A stretch of 64,000 bases of DNA from Acinetobacter beijerinckii CIP 110307 (GCF_000369005.1 NZ_KB849766.1:412074-476073), one strand, 5' to 3'. Counted from the first letter of the stretch, positions 1 to 9,768 are shown. The notes: generated from the letters alone by a model not told the origin. Numbers and translations: made by a program.

Positions 1-522
1 ATATCCAACTTAAAAATCAGAGTTTTCGACGATGAATGCTTTAATTCTGTCTCACTTGATTGGTTTTACTTTATTCGTAACAATTCATTTAACGTGATAC
101 ATATATCAATTTTCCAACCTATGACTTTCCTTTTCTAGAAATAACAAGCATTTTTTAAGAATTGATCATTCAAAGCACTAGTCTTGTGTATTCCATCTTC
201 ACGAATTAATGAGAGTTGTGTGTGCATAAATAACGTTTTATATTGAATGATGTCTAAGAAAATTTGCATACTTTGACTGCTTAAACACATAGTGTTCAGT
301 TTCTCCATTCCTAATTTAAAGTAATTGAAACTATTTCTTCTGTGTTTTGAATAAACTGATCTGAAAATTTAATATTCAGATGATTTAGCTTAGTCAAATG
401 ATTATTAAATACAAAATTATAAACGATGACCCACCTATCTAAGACAACTTGTGTCGCCCGACTCTAGTGCTTTAATCTTTTTTTTGGCATCATGAACCTG
501 AACTCATAGTGAATAATGATGA
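1..522. other. Intergenic, no gene seen
   Basis: AT-rich leader before dgt. I see no open frame of useful length, no tRNA-like fold and no clear transposon end here. It may hold the dgt promoter, but no convincing -35/-10 pair stands out. Confidence 0.5.
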
Positions 523-1863
523 ATGGAACAAATGCGTTGGGTAGAGTTGCTTTCTGCAATTCGTTTAGGTAGCAAAAAAAGTAGTACTGAATTGGCTCGA
601 AGCCCATTCCACAAAGATTATGACAGAATTATATTTTCTCAAAGCTTCCGTCAACTAAATAGAAAAACACAGGTTCATCCACTCACTCAACATGATGGAA
701 TTCATACACGATTAACTCATTCGCTTGAAGTCTCTTGTATTGGTCGTTCACTTGGCATGTTAGCCGCAGAAAAAATCAAAGATGAATTACCGATGTGGAT
801 TTCTCCCGCAGATGTTGGTGCGATCATTCAAGCGGCATGTTTAGCTCACGATATTGGCAATCCGCCATTTGGTCATGCAGGTGAATATGCCATTCGTGAA
901 TGGTTTGATGATGCATCACATAGAGACTTTCTAACTAAACTGACTCCAGAAGAAGCAGCCGATGTGCGTCAATTTGAAGGCAATGCGCAAGGACTTCGTC
1001 TTCTCAGCCGTATTGACTACCATCCTGATGATGGTGGTATGCGCCTCACCTGCGCGACACTAGGTGCTTACTTAAAATATCCATGGCTTTCAAAGACTAT
1101 TGAAGAACAAGGTGACACGCCATCGCATCAACGTGACAAGTTTGGTTGTTATCAATCTGAAAAAGAAATTTTAAAACAACTTGCAGAACAACTCGGTCTC
1201 ATTCAACTCGGCGATTATCATTATTGTCGTCACCCACTCACTTATCTATTAGAAGCAGCAGATGATATTTGTTACGCACTGATAGATTTAGAAGATGGCA
1301 TTATTCTAAACATGCTGAGTTATGAAGAAGTTGAGCCTATTTTCCTGAACCTAATTGCTGACTTTGGTCGTCCAGAAGAATTACATTTACCTCACACGAC
1401 TTGGCAGCAAAAAATTGCGGCTTTGCGTGGGCGTGTCATGAAGCGTTTGGTTGATGAAGTGACCACTGCTTTTGCAAAAAAACATTATGAAATTATTACA
1501 GGGCAACTCAAAGGAAGCCTTTTGCAGTATTGCTCATCAGATATTGAAACAGGTATTCAAACGGCGAAAAATCTTGCACGTGATCGAATTTTTGAACATC
1601 CACAAAAGTCGGGTTTAGAAATTATTGCGCATCAAAGCTTACAAACGATTTTGGATGCTTTTATTCCTTTGACTATGCCGCACAAAACATTAAGCTTTAA
1701 AGAACAACGTTTAATGTCAATTTTGCAGCATTCAGGGGTAAATCTGCAAAACAACCACTATAATAATATTATGCAAGTCCTAGATATCATTAGTAAGTTT
1801 TCTGACCATCAAGCTTATAACTTGGCACAAGAGTTACAAGGTAATAAAGTTGGGTTCTTTTAA
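523..1863 (+). CDS. dgt: dGTP triphosphohydrolase-like protein (HD domain)
   Basis: A 446-residue HD-superfamily phosphohydrolase that removes triphosphate from dGTP or other dNTPs and so helps control nucleotide pools. The HD signature is visible: HTRLTHSLEV near residue 61 and CLAHDIGNPPFGHAGE near 105, with a downstream EAADDICYA metal-site segment. The length fits the dGTPase-like family. The start at 523 lacks a strong Shine-Dalgarno; an ATG nine bases later (532) is an alternative. Its TAA overlaps the start of the next gene by one base, so the two are probably cotranscribed. Exact nucleotide preference cannot be read from the sequence. Confidence 0.9.
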   Translation: MEQMRWVELLSAIRLGSKKSSTELARSPFHKDYDRIIFSQSFRQLNRKTQVHPLTQHDGIHTRLTHSLEVSCIGRSLGMLAAEKIKDELPMWISPADVGAIIQAACLAHDIGNPPFGHAGEYAIREWFDDASHRDFLTKLTPEEAADVRQFEGNAQGLRLLSRIDYHPDDGGMRLTCATLGAYLKYPWLSKTIEEQGDTPSHQRDKFGCYQSEKEILKQLAEQLGLIQLGDYHYCRHPLTYLLEAADDICYALIDLEDGIILNMLSYEEVEPIFLNLIADFGRPEELHLPHTTWQQKIAALRGRVMKRLVDEVTTAFAKKHYEIITGQLKGSLLQYCSSDIETGIQTAKNLARDRIFEHPQKSGLEIIAHQSLQTILDAFIPLTMPHKTLSFKEQRLMSILQHSGVNLQNNHYNNIMQVLDIISKFSDHQAYNLAQELQGNKVGFF

Positions 1864-2531
1864 TGCTTGGGCGGCATATAGATAATGGCGTTTATCTATC
1901 AAGTTTTATTTATCTTGATCAATGGGTTAAATGCCCTAAATGTAATCAGCCAAGTCTCTTAAAATATCATAAACCTCAAGCGCCTGAAAAAAACAGGTAT
2001 CAAGGTACATTTTTTCTGAGCTGTTTAAATTGCGCTTATCAAATTAACCCAAACCAAAATCATGATACTCCTCAGCTTCATAATGGACATTATGAAGCAA
2101 CAACATACCAACGCTGCCAAAAATGTGGTGGAGTCTGGTTGAGAGCAAAGCAAAAATTGCTGAATGTAGGCTCATTACCCCCATTTATTCGGGCAAGGTG
2201 TCGCCTTTGCCAACATATATCAAAGTTTGAGCAATATGGACTAAATTTCATTTTAGATCAAAACATCGGCTACACCTTTTACGGCTTAGAGCTCTATTTA
2301 AAAACCCAAACTCAGCATGGCGTGATTTCTGTTTATAATATTGAACACTTAAAAGAACTCAAAACATTTATTCAAGCTGGGTTACGAGAGCGAACCTCTC
2401 AAACTGGAAATGGTAGTTATTTTTCCCGCTTACCTGCTTGGATAAAATCCACACGAAATCGTAAAGAAATTCTAAAAGCCATTTTGCGTTTAGAAGAAAT
2501 GGCATCTACTATTCAACCATTAACAAAATAA
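1863..2531 (+). CDS. Zinc-ribbon protein of unknown function
   Basis: A 222-residue soluble protein with four CxxC pairs: CPKC near residue 24, CLNC near 54, CQKC near 85 and CRLC near 112. This suggests two zinc ribbons in the N-terminal half. The C-terminal half is basic and helical, with no motif I recognise. It starts on the last base of the dgt stop (TAATG) and ends immediately before the ruvA frame, so it lies inside a dgt-ruvAB transcript. Nucleic-acid binding is plausible from the zinc ribbons and the neighbours, but that is inference. Confidence 0.75.
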   Translation: MLGRHIDNGVYLSSFIYLDQWVKCPKCNQPSLLKYHKPQAPEKNRYQGTFFLSCLNCAYQINPNQNHDTPQLHNGHYEATTYQRCQKCGGVWLRAKQKLLNVGSLPPFIRARCRLCQHISKFEQYGLNFILDQNIGYTFYGLELYLKTQTQHGVISVYNIEHLKELKTFIQAGLRERTSQTGNGSYFSRLPAWIKSTRNRKEILKAILRLEEMASTIQPLTK

Positions 2532-2543
2532 GTGAAAGACTCG

Positions 2544-3146
2544 ATGATCGGATGTTTAATTGGCGAAGTGTTTGCCTTAGAAGCCCCAACTGTATTACTC
2601 AATGTAAATGGTGTGGGCTATGAAATTGATACGCCACTTTCAACATTCTGCCAATTGCAAAAAGGACAGAAAGTCACTTTATGGACACATTTGGTCGTTC
2701 GTGAAGATGCTCAACAATTTTATGGATTCATTGACGCACAAGAAAAAATCATTTTCCGTACTTTGCTTAAAGTAAATGGTGTCGGACCTAAAATGGCGCT
2801 TGGTATCCTTTCAACCCTGAGCATTGATATGTTAATCCATACTGTTGAAAACGGTGATGTCAAAACATTAGTTAAAGTTCCAGGTGTGGGTACTAAAACC
2901 GCTGAACGCTTAATGATTGAATTACGTGATCGCTTCAAAGCATTTTCAACCAATTCAACTCCAAATAATTCAACATCAACTCAAATTCAATTTACAGCAA
3001 ACTCAGCTGTTGCTGAAGCAGAAGCTGCTTTACAATCTTTAGGCTATAAACCGCTTGAAGCACAAAAACTGATTCAATCAGTGAAAGCAGATTTTACTGA
3101 AGCCAGTGATATCATTCGTGCAGCACTAAAATCATTGAATAAATAA
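2544..3146 (+). CDS. ruvA: Holliday junction branch migration protein RuvA
   Basis: RuvA binds four-way DNA junctions as a tetramer and loads the RuvB motor for branch migration in recombinational repair. The protein starts MIGCLIGEVF, the usual RuvA start. An in-frame GTG 12 bases upstream (2532) would add four residues not typical of the family, so 2544 is preferred. Two helix-hairpin-helix segments (VNGVGPKMAL and VPGVGTKTAERL, about residues 76-120) are clear. A variable Asn/Ser/Thr-rich linker leads to the C-terminal RuvB-binding domain. ruvB follows after 18 bp. Confidence 0.96.
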   Translation: MIGCLIGEVFALEAPTVLLNVNGVGYEIDTPLSTFCQLQKGQKVTLWTHLVVREDAQQFYGFIDAQEKIIFRTLLKVNGVGPKMALGILSTLSIDMLIHTVENGDVKTLVKVPGVGTKTAERLMIELRDRFKAFSTNSTPNNSTSTQIQFTANSAVAEAEAALQSLGYKPLEAQKLIQSVKADFTEASDIIRAALKSLNK

Positions 3147-3164
3147 AGACAGACTGAAGTTATT

Positions 3165-4163
3165 ATGCAAGACCGTTTAATCAGTGGTTCTGAAAAACCA
3201 GAAGATCATTTTGATCGTGCGATTCGCCCAACATCCCTAGCTGATTATATTGGTCAGCCTGTGGTTCGTGAGCAGATGGAAATCTTTATTGGCGCTGCTC
3301 GTGGACGTGGTGAAGCTTTAGATCACACACTGATTTTTGGTCCACCGGGTTTAGGTAAAACGACCTTAGCCAATATTATCGCCCGTGAAATGGGGGGTAA
3401 TTTAAAATCGACTTCGGGTCCAGTTTTAGAACGTGCTGGTGATTTGGCAGCAATGTTGACCAACTTAGAAGAAGGCGACGTTCTATTTATTGATGAGATC
3501 CATCGTCTTTCACCTGTTATTGAGGAAATTCTCTATCCAGCAATGGAAGATTATCAACTCGATATTATGATCGGTGAAGGACCAGCTGCGCGTTCAATTA
3601 AGCTTGATTTGCCTGCATTTACTTTGGTCGCTGCAACCACACGTGCAGGATTACTCACCTCTCCTTTACGCGATCGCTTTGGTATTGTGCAGCGCTTAGA
3701 ATTCTATTCAGTTGAAGATTTAACGCATATTGTTACTCGTTCAGCCAATTTAATGGATGTGCCAATTACTAAAGAGGGTTCAACAGAAATTGCTCGCCGT
3801 GCACGTGGTACACCACGTATAGCCAATCGCTTGTTGCGTCGTGTAAGAGACTATGCTCAAGTTAAAGGAACTGGTGAAGTCACACAAGATATGGCTCAAC
3901 GTGCTTTGGATATGCTCAATGTCGATAAAGATGGTTTAGATACTTTAGATCGCCGTTATTTATCTATGCTCTTAGAACGTTTTGAAGGACGACCGACTGG
4001 TGTTGAGGCCTTAGCCGCAGCAATGGCTGAAGATAGTGGAACACTTGAAGATGTGATTGAACCCTATTTAATTCAACAAGGTTATGTCATGCGTACTGCT
4101 CGAGGTCGTATTGCAACCAATATGGCTTATTTACAATTTGGTATGACTCCACCCGAATCATAA
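3165..4163 (+). CDS. ruvB: Holliday junction helicase RuvB
   Basis: A 332-residue AAA+ hexameric motor that drives Holliday junction branch migration with RuvA. Walker A (GPPGLGKTT, near residue 62), Walker B (LFIDEIHRL, near 106), sensor 1 (AATTRAG) and the C-terminal winged helix ([13 protein letters not shown]) are all present. The length is normal. It is cotranscribed with ruvA. The downstream gene begins 13 bases after the stop. Confidence 0.98.
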   Translation: MQDRLISGSEKPEDHFDRAIRPTSLADYIGQPVVREQMEIFIGAARGRGEALDHTLIFGPPGLGKTTLANIIAREMGGNLKSTSGPVLERAGDLAAMLTNLEEGDVLFIDEIHRLSPVIEEILYPAMEDYQLDIMIGEGPAARSIKLDLPAFTLVAATTRAGLLTSPLRDRFGIVQRLEFYSVEDLTHIVTRSANLMDVPITKEGSTEIARRARGTPRIANRLLRRVRDYAQVKGTGEVTQDMAQRALDMLNVDKDGLDTLDRRYLSMLLERFEGRPTGVEALAAAMAEDSGTLEDVIEPYLIQQGYVMRTARGRIATNMAYLQFGMTPPES

Positions 4164-4176
4164 ATATAGATAAATC

Positions 4177-4839
4177 ATGACTCAAACCCAAGATGAACAA
4201 TAGCTTATAGAAAGAATTAAAGTATCGTATCAAGAGATTATTTCTGATTTACCGTCTATCGAAGCATTGCCGCGAAATGTTAAGTTCTCAGAATATAGTA
4301 ACGAACAAATACGTTTATTAGATGCGCTTCTCAAGGGGAATTCTGCTCTATCACTCTCTTGCCAATTTTTAAATGCAAACCCACAGACTGTTTCTTTTCC
4401 TAGAGAACAGCTTGAACAATTCAATATCACATCGCATTTAGATTGGTCTCTCACAACACTTAATTTTGACCGTCCACACGCTGCATTCTTTATTTCATTG
4501 TATTTTCAAGATGATTTAAAGCAAATAATTGAGGAGCATCACACACCTCGTCAACCAATACTAAGTTTTAAAAACTTGGTAATTCTATTGACCAGTTTGT
4601 GTATGCTCGGTATTTCATTTTACTTGTTTAATCAAGCTCAAAAATGGCTAGTCTTTATCATTTTTGCAGTTGGTTTTTTAGGTTTATGCCTGCTCTACGA
4701 CACTATAAAAAATTACATCCAATACAATAAAGTAAAATATGATCCTTTAAAAACATTGGATGTCGCAGGTTATTTTGCTGGACACCTAGAGGATTACGCA
4801 TCACGGGTTTTAATCTTAGATAAAAATTCAAACGAATAG
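4177..4839 (+). pseudogene. Membrane protein gene with in-frame amber codon
   Basis: An ATG at 4177 opens MTQTQDEQ, then a TAG at 4201-4203 stops it. The same frame continues without interruption to 4839, giving LIERIKVSYQEI and onward. The downstream frame encodes a soluble N-terminal part, two hydrophobic segments (around 4566-4635 and 4645-4700) and a short C-terminal tail. CAG to TAG would be a single-base change. No in-frame ATG rescues the N-terminus; only weak TTG codons (for example 4267) could restart translation. Function unknown. I call it a likely pseudogene or a gene read with a non-canonical start; a sequencing error at one base would also explain it. Confidence 0.6.
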
Positions 4840-4930
4840 CTTGCTTGATCGCTTGTGCCATTTGCCCAAAAAATCAATATGCTAAACTGCGACACTAATC
4901 AATACCTCGTATCAAGAATGGATTTTTATC

Positions 4931-5338
4931 ATGGCAAATCATTTTGAGTTCAACATTCGCGTATACATCGAAGATACAGATGCTGGTGGTATTGTTTACC
5001 ACGCTAATCACATCCGCTTCATGGAGCGCACAAGAACCGAATGGTTACGCGCAGCAGGCGTAGATCACTATTGGCATCAACAAGATTACAACTTTGTTGT
5101 GCATCAAATTCAGGTCAAATATGTACGTCCAATATTAATGGATGATTTAATTACCGTTACAGCACGTGTTATTTCGTGTAAAGCCGCATCTTTTGTGTTG
5201 CAACAAAATATTTATCGTGGTGAAATCTTGCTGGCTTCTGGTGAGGTTACGTTGGCATGTTTAAACAAAGAGTTAATGCCACGTAGACTTCCCGAAGAAA
5301 TTCGTGATCTAATTCAAAAAGAATTAGCACAGGACTAA
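4931..5338 (+). CDS. ybgC: YbgC acyl-CoA thioesterase (Tol-Pal associated)
   Basis: A 135-residue hotdog-fold thioesterase, the usual first gene of the tol-pal operon. The N-terminal motif EDTDAGGIVYHANHIRFMERTRTEW contains the catalytic Asp and the His/Asn pocket of the 4HBT family. YbgC proteins hydrolyse short or medium acyl-CoAs and associate with phospholipid enzymes in other bacteria. tolQ starts 24 bp downstream in the same direction, so one transcript is likely. Confidence 0.93.
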   Translation: MANHFEFNIRVYIEDTDAGGIVYHANHIRFMERTRTEWLRAAGVDHYWHQQDYNFVVHQIQVKYVRPILMDDLITVTARVISCKAASFVLQQNIYRGEILLASGEVTLACLNKELMPRRLPEEIRDLIQKELAQD

Positions 5339-5362
5339 AATAAACTTTCGGCACAGTAACCT

Positions 5363-6061
5363 ATGGCAACTAATTTAGAATCTTCATTGCATATTTCTGA
5401 TCTAATTTTACAAGCAAGTCCTGTGGTACAACTGGTCATGCTGATCTTGTTACTTGCTTCAGTCTATAGTTGGTATTTGATCGCCAAATTACATATGGGC
5501 TTTAAAAAAGCAGGACAAGAAGATGAGCATTTTCAAAAAATGTTCTGGTCAGGTGCCGAATTAAATACACTCTATAACAACGCTCAACTTAACTCTAAAC
5601 GCCGTGGTCTAGAAGATATTTTCTATCAAGGTTTGGGTGAGTTTTTTAAATTGCAAAAACGCAAGGCTGATATCAACCAAACAATTGAAGGCACTGAACG
5701 TATCCTACGTGTAGGTTTAAGCCGTGATCAAGGTGGTTTAGAAGTTGGTCTCGGTGCACTCGCAAGTATTGGTTCTGTCGCACCTTATATTGGTTTATTC
5801 GGTACTGTTTGGGGCATCATGAATGCTTTTATCGGTCTTGCAGCAGTTGATCAAGTGACTTTAGCAACTGTTGCTCCTGGTATTGCAGAAGCATTGATTG
5901 CAACTGCAATTGGTTTATTTGCTGCAATTCCAGCTGTATTGGCATTTAACCACTACACAGCTAAAGGTGAGTCAATCTATTCAGATCGTGCATTATTTGC
6001 AGAAGAAATGGTTGCTCTTTTACAACGCCAATCGATTGGATCGACACAGGTAGATGAATAA
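5363..6061 (+). CDS. tolQ: Tol-Pal proton channel subunit TolQ
   Basis: A 232-residue inner-membrane protein of the MotA/TolQ/ExbB family. With TolR it forms the proton-driven motor of the Tol-Pal system, which keeps the outer membrane attached during division. Three hydrophobic segments are visible: near residues 18-42, then about 137-160 (GTVWGIMNAF) and 168-195 (IAEALIATAIGLFAAIPAVLAFNHY), the latter two forming the conserved channel. The stop overlaps the tolR start (TAATG). Confidence 0.97.
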   Translation: MATNLESSLHISDLILQASPVVQLVMLILLLASVYSWYLIAKLHMGFKKAGQEDEHFQKMFWSGAELNTLYNNAQLNSKRRGLEDIFYQGLGEFFKLQKRKADINQTIEGTERILRVGLSRDQGGLEVGLGALASIGSVAPYIGLFGTVWGIMNAFIGLAAVDQVTLATVAPGIAEALIATAIGLFAAIPAVLAFNHYTAKGESIYSDRALFAEEMVALLQRQSIGSTQVDE

Positions 6062-6513
6062 TGGCGATTCAACGATCTGGACGTTTTGAGCGCGTCAAAA
6101 AACCATTAAAAAGCGATATGAATGTCGTTCCCTATATCGACGTGATGTTGGTACTGTTAGTCATTTTCATGGTGACTGCACCCATGATTACCAGTGGTAT
6201 TAAAGTTGATTTACCACAAGCTAATAATCACCCGATTGAATCAAAAGATATGCCAGCCATGGTGACCATTGGTAAAGATGGAAATATCTATCTTCAATAT
6301 CAAGACCATAAAGACAGTGAACCACTCTCTCTTGTACAACTTGAAGTTGTTTTGAGTGATGCCCAAAAACAAGCAGAACAGGAAAATAAACAACTCACTG
6401 TCCTTGTTAGCGGTGAAAAATCTCGTCCGTACGGCGAAATTGTTTCATTAATGGCAAGCCTACAAGAAGCAGGTTTAACACAAGTTGGTTTACTCACAGA
6501 GCCGCTCAAATAA
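6061..6513 (+). CDS. tolR: Tol-Pal proton channel subunit TolR
   Basis: A 150-residue ExbD/TolR protein. One transmembrane helix near residues 20-42 holds the proton-carrying Asp in VVPYIDVMLVLLVIFM, and a periplasmic C-terminal domain follows. It works with TolQ to energise TolA. It overlaps tolQ by one base and is followed by tolA after 3 bp, which implies translational coupling. Confidence 0.96.
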   Translation: MAIQRSGRFERVKKPLKSDMNVVPYIDVMLVLLVIFMVTAPMITSGIKVDLPQANNHPIESKDMPAMVTIGKDGNIYLQYQDHKDSEPLSLVQLEVVLSDAQKQAEQENKQLTVLVSGEKSRPYGEIVSLMASLQEAGLTQVGLLTEPLK

Positions 6514-6516
6514 GCT

Positions 6517-7782
6517 ATGAAAAATTTTAAAGAGCCACATTTTAAGCAGAATGCAATTGCGCTCGGATTTACTATCGGAGTCCATGCTATTGCGATTGTT
6601 GGCTTATTATTCTTAGGCTTAAGTAAACCACCTGAAGAGCCTAAAAAGCTCAAGACTGTCTTAGTCAGACCAGAAGATTTGCCACAACCATTAACACAGG
6701 TTGAACAAGAAACAACGGCTGAGAATGAAGCTGCTGAGATACAAAGCCCTGTCGTAGATAAAAGCTTAGCTGAAAATATTCCCGTTATCCCTCCTACACC
6801 CTCTGCACAACAACTTGCTGCTGAAAAACTGAAAGCTGAACAAGCTCAACAGGAAAAATTAGCTGAACAAAGACGTAAATCGGATGAAGCTGCTCGTGCT
6901 CAGCAAGTTGAACAACAGCGTAAACTTGCAGAAGTTCAAGCACAAAAACAACGTGCTGATGCTGAAGCCAAACGACAAGCGGAGTCAAAAGCGAAGACTG
7001 AGGCTGATGCGAAGCGTAAAGCTGAACGAAACGCCAAAGCCGACGCTGAAGCTCGCCAAAAAGCAGAACAAGACGCGAAATTAAGACAGCAAAAAGCTGC
7101 CGAGAATGCAAAACTTCAAGCACAACAGGATGCTAAACGCAAAGCTGAAGCAACTGCGAAAGCAAAAGCTGAGGCAGACGCTAAACGTAAAGCTGATGCA
7201 GATGCGAAGGCAAAAGCGGATGCAGACGCTAAACGCAAAGCTGAGGCAGACGCTAAACGTAAGGCTGATGCAGATGCGAAGGCAAAAGCGGATGCAGACG
7301 CTAAACGTAAAGCCGATGCAGACGCTAAACGCAAAGCTGAGACAAATGCGAAAGCAAAAGCCGACGCTGATGCTAAACGCAAGGCTGATGCAGACGCGAA
7401 AGCAAAAGCTGAGGCTGATGCTAAACGCAAAGCTGAGGCAGAAGCAGATGCCAAAGCTGCTGCTGCAAAAAAAGCAGAACAAGAAGCAGCTCAGAAAAAG
7501 GCAGAATCTAAAAAAATTGCCTCAACAGCTAAGCGTGATTTTGAGAACAAAATCAAACGTGCTTGGAATATTCCATTAAGCTCATCTGGTCAAAAAGCTA
7601 CAGCTCGGGTCACACTGAATGATAGTGGTGCAGTTATGTCTGTCATTGTTAATTCTTCTGATCCTGACATGAAAGCTAGTATCGAAGCAGCAGTTCGAGC
7701 AGCAGCTCCTTATCCTATGCCAGATGATCCTGATGCTCGTCGTGAAGCAAGAAGTTTTACTTCAAGCTTTACTGCAAAATAG
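6517..7782 (+). CDS. tolA: Tol-Pal linker protein TolA
   Basis: A 421-residue inner-membrane-anchored protein spanning the periplasm. Residues 14-35 form the signal anchor. Residues of about 90-335 form a long Ala/Lys/Asp/Glu-rich helix built from repeats of the type AKADADAKRKA. The C-terminal ~85 residues (KRDFENKIKRAWNIPLSSS onward) form the TolA domain III that contacts Pal/TolB and is a usual target of colicins and phages. The repeats give long open frames on the other strand and in other frames; these are artefacts of the repeat composition. Confidence 0.96.
   Translation: MKNFKEPHFKQNAIALGFTIGVHAIAIVGLLFLGLSKPPEEPKKLKTVLVRPEDLPQPLTQVEQETTAENEAAEIQSPVVDKSLAENIPVIPPTPSAQQLAAEKLKAEQAQQEKLAEQRRKSDEAARAQQVEQQRKLAEVQAQKQRADAEAKRQAESKAKTEADAKRKAERNAKADAEARQKAEQDAKLRQQKAAENAKLQAQQDAKRKAEATAKAKAEADAKRKADADAKAKADADAKRKAEADAKRKADADAKAKADADAKRKADADAKRKAETNAKAKADADAKRKADADAKAKAEADAKRKAEAEADAKAAAAKKAEQEAAQKKAESKKIASTAKRDFENKIKRAWNIPLSSSGQKATARVTLNDSGAVMSVIVNSSDPDMKASIEAAVRAAAPYPMPDDPDARREARSFTSSFTAK
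7120..7455 (+). repeat. Tandem repeat region inside tolA
   Basis: Degenerate 33- to 48-bp units built on GCAGACGCTAAACGCAAAGC are repeated in tandem and encode the Ala/Asp/Lys helix of TolA. Several units are identical over more than 30 bp, so copy-number change by slippage is possible. This is coding repeat, not CRISPR. Confidence 0.8.
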
Positions 7783-7792
7783 TAATGAATAG

Positions 7793-7837
7793 TTAACATT
7801 ACATGCTTTTAATAGCAGAAAGCATGTAACTATGTTA
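7793..7837. other. Long inverted repeat between tolA and tolB
   Basis: Arms TTAACAT-TACATGCTTT and AAAGCATGTA-ATGTTAA, separated by about 8 bases, form a strong imperfect hairpin just after the tolA stop. No T-run follows on the + strand. It looks more like an mRNA-stabilising or processing hairpin, or a partial attenuator, than a full terminator. Confidence 0.55.
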
Positions 7838-7881
7838 AATAATGATCAGCCACAAAAATATGAACGCAAGTAATTGTAACT

Positions 7882-9165
7882 ATGGACAAGACTCGTAAGC
7901 ATCTCATCACTTTAGCTGTTTTTGCTGCATTTAGCACAGTTGTACCCACTGCAACTTTTGCTCAATTACATCTTGAAATTGCCAAAGCACCTGAACAAGC
8001 ACCGAAAATTGCAATCATTCCTTTTACAAATGATAATGCGATATATCCAATTGTAGAAAATGACTTAAATCGCTCAGGTCGTTTTACCAGTGCATCTAAA
8101 AATTTACCTGCAACTGCCTCACTTAATCAAATTCAGGCAGGCGATTGGCAAAATGCAGGTGTACCTTATGTTGTCGTTGGACAAATTAAAGCAATTGATG
8201 CAAATTCTTTTGAAGTGCACTATCAACTCTATGATGTACAAAAACAGCAATACTTATTAAATGAAGTTTTAACTGTACCTAGCTCTCGTGTTCGTCAAGC
8301 TGGGCATATGATTAGTGACACAATCTATCAAGCCTTAACAGGTATTGCAGGTGATTTCAGTGGACGTATTGCCTATGTCCTCCGCAACCCGGCTACTCCA
8401 GCGCAACGCTACACCTTACAAATCGCGGATACTGATGGTGAGCAACCAAAAACCGTACTTTCATCACGTGATCCAATACTTTCTCCAACATGGACGCCTG
8501 ATGCTAAGAAAATTGCATATGTTTCTTTTGAAACCAAACGTCCTGCGATTTACGTTCAAGATTTAGCAACAGGTCAACGTGAAGTTTTGGCGAGCTTTAG
8601 AGGATTAAATGGAGCACCTAGCTTCTCCCCTGATGGCCAATCAATGTTATTTACCGCTTCTATGCATGGTAATCCTGAAATTTATCAGATGAATCTCAGT
8701 ACTCGCCAAGTTCAACGTATGACCAATGACTCTGCGATTGACACAGAAGCACGTTATGCCCCAGACGGTAAATCATTTATCTTTACCTCTGACCGTGGCG
8801 GTTCTCCTCAAATTTATCGTTTTAACTTTGATGATAGCTCAGTAAAACGATTAACATTTAAGGGTGCTTTCAATGCACGTGGTACTTTAAGTGCTGATGG
8901 TAAAAAAATTGCTTTAGTACATCGTCCAAGTGGCAGCAATTATAAAGTTGCATTACAAGACATTAATACTGGAATTACCAATATCTTGACACCGACAAGC
9001 TTAGATGAATCACCAAGCTTCTCACCTAATGGTCAGATGGTTGTTTATGCTACTCGTGAAGGAAATCGAGGCTTATTAGCAATCATGTCTACAGATGGAC
9101 GTTTCCGCATGAATTTACCAAGTGAACAAGGTGAAGTTCGTGAACCCGCTTGGGCACCAAAATAA
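7882..9165 (+). CDS. tolB: Tol-Pal periplasmic propeller TolB
   Basis: A 427-residue periplasmic protein with a signal peptide (HLITLAVFAAFSTVVPTATFA, cleaved near residue 28). An N-terminal TolB domain is followed by a six-bladed propeller with repeated SP-D/GK motifs (PTWTPDAKKIAYVSF, PSFSPDGQSMLFT, ARYAPDGKSFIFTSDRGG, PSFSPNGQMVVYATR). TolB binds Pal and TolA. It lies about 100 bp after tolA, past a hairpin, and 21 bp before pal. Confidence 0.96.
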   Translation: MDKTRKHLITLAVFAAFSTVVPTATFAQLHLEIAKAPEQAPKIAIIPFTNDNAIYPIVENDLNRSGRFTSASKNLPATASLNQIQAGDWQNAGVPYVVVGQIKAIDANSFEVHYQLYDVQKQQYLLNEVLTVPSSRVRQAGHMISDTIYQALTGIAGDFSGRIAYVLRNPATPAQRYTLQIADTDGEQPKTVLSSRDPILSPTWTPDAKKIAYVSFETKRPAIYVQDLATGQREVLASFRGLNGAPSFSPDGQSMLFTASMHGNPEIYQMNLSTRQVQRMTNDSAIDTEARYAPDGKSFIFTSDRGGSPQIYRFNFDDSSVKRLTFKGAFNARGTLSADGKKIALVHRPSGSNYKVALQDINTGITNILTPTSLDESPSFSPNGQMVVYATREGNRGLLAIMSTDGRFRMNLPSEQGEVREPAWAPK

Positions 9166-9186
9166 TTTAACCTATTGGAGAATCAT

Positions 9187-9753
9187 ATGAATATTAAATA
9201 TTTAACGCTTCCACTTATTGCAGCGACACTTGTATTCACAGGCTGTGCAAGTCGTAAGCCTGCGGCTGAAATTACCGCAGGTAATACGCCGAATGGTTCT
9301 ACAACTGTTAGTACAGAAGGATTAAGCGAAGATGCAGCGTTAAATGCGCAAAACCTTGCAGGCGCATCATCAAAAGGCGTTACAGCAGCGAACAAAGCAT
9401 TTTTAGCTAAACGTGTAGTGCATTTTGATTACGATAGTAGTGATTTATCGAATGATGATTATCAAACACTTCAAGCACATGCACAGTTTTTAGTTGCCAA
9501 TGCCAATTCAAAAGTGGCTCTTACTGGCCATACTGATGAACGTGGTACTCGTGAATACAACATGGCTTTAGGTGAGCGTCGTGCAAAAGCTGTTGAGAGC
9601 TTCTTAATTACTAACGGTGTTAATCCACAGCAACTCGAAGCTGTAAGCTATGGTAAAGAAGCACCAGTGAATGCAGGACACGATGAAGCAGCTTGGAAAG
9701 AAAATCGTCGCGTAGAAATTAATTATGAAGCCGTTCCGCCATTGTTAAAATAA
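9187..9753 (+). CDS. pal: Peptidoglycan-associated lipoprotein Pal
   Basis: An outer-membrane lipoprotein. The signal peptide ends in a lipobox, VFTGC, with lipidated Cys near residue 19 of the 9187 start. The OmpA-like C-terminal domain (HFDYDSSDLSNDDYQTL, TGHTDERGTREYN, GERRAKAVESFL) binds diaminopimelate in peptidoglycan. The frame is open back to a TTG at 9175, but the GGAG at 9177-9180 is the ribosome site for the ATG at 9187, so 9187 is chosen. It closes the tol-pal operon before a hairpin terminator. Confidence 0.96.
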   Translation: MNIKYLTLPLIAATLVFTGCASRKPAAEITAGNTPNGSTTVSTEGLSEDAALNAQNLAGASSKGVTAANKAFLAKRVVHFDYDSSDLSNDDYQTLQAHAQFLVANANSKVALTGHTDERGTREYNMALGERRAKAVESFLITNGVNPQQLEAVSYGKEAPVNAGHDEAAWKENRRVEINYEAVPPLLK

Positions 9754-9768
9754 CATGCAGGCAGAATC

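Noticed and set aside
7120..7455. Possible CRISPR array in the tolA repeats
   Set aside because: Repeats are coding, without regular unique spacers, and no cas gene is nearby.
7081..7579. Long reading frames on both strands within tolA
   Set aside because: They come from the repetitive Ala/Lys/Asp codons of TolA; their translations are low-complexity and have no ribosome sites.
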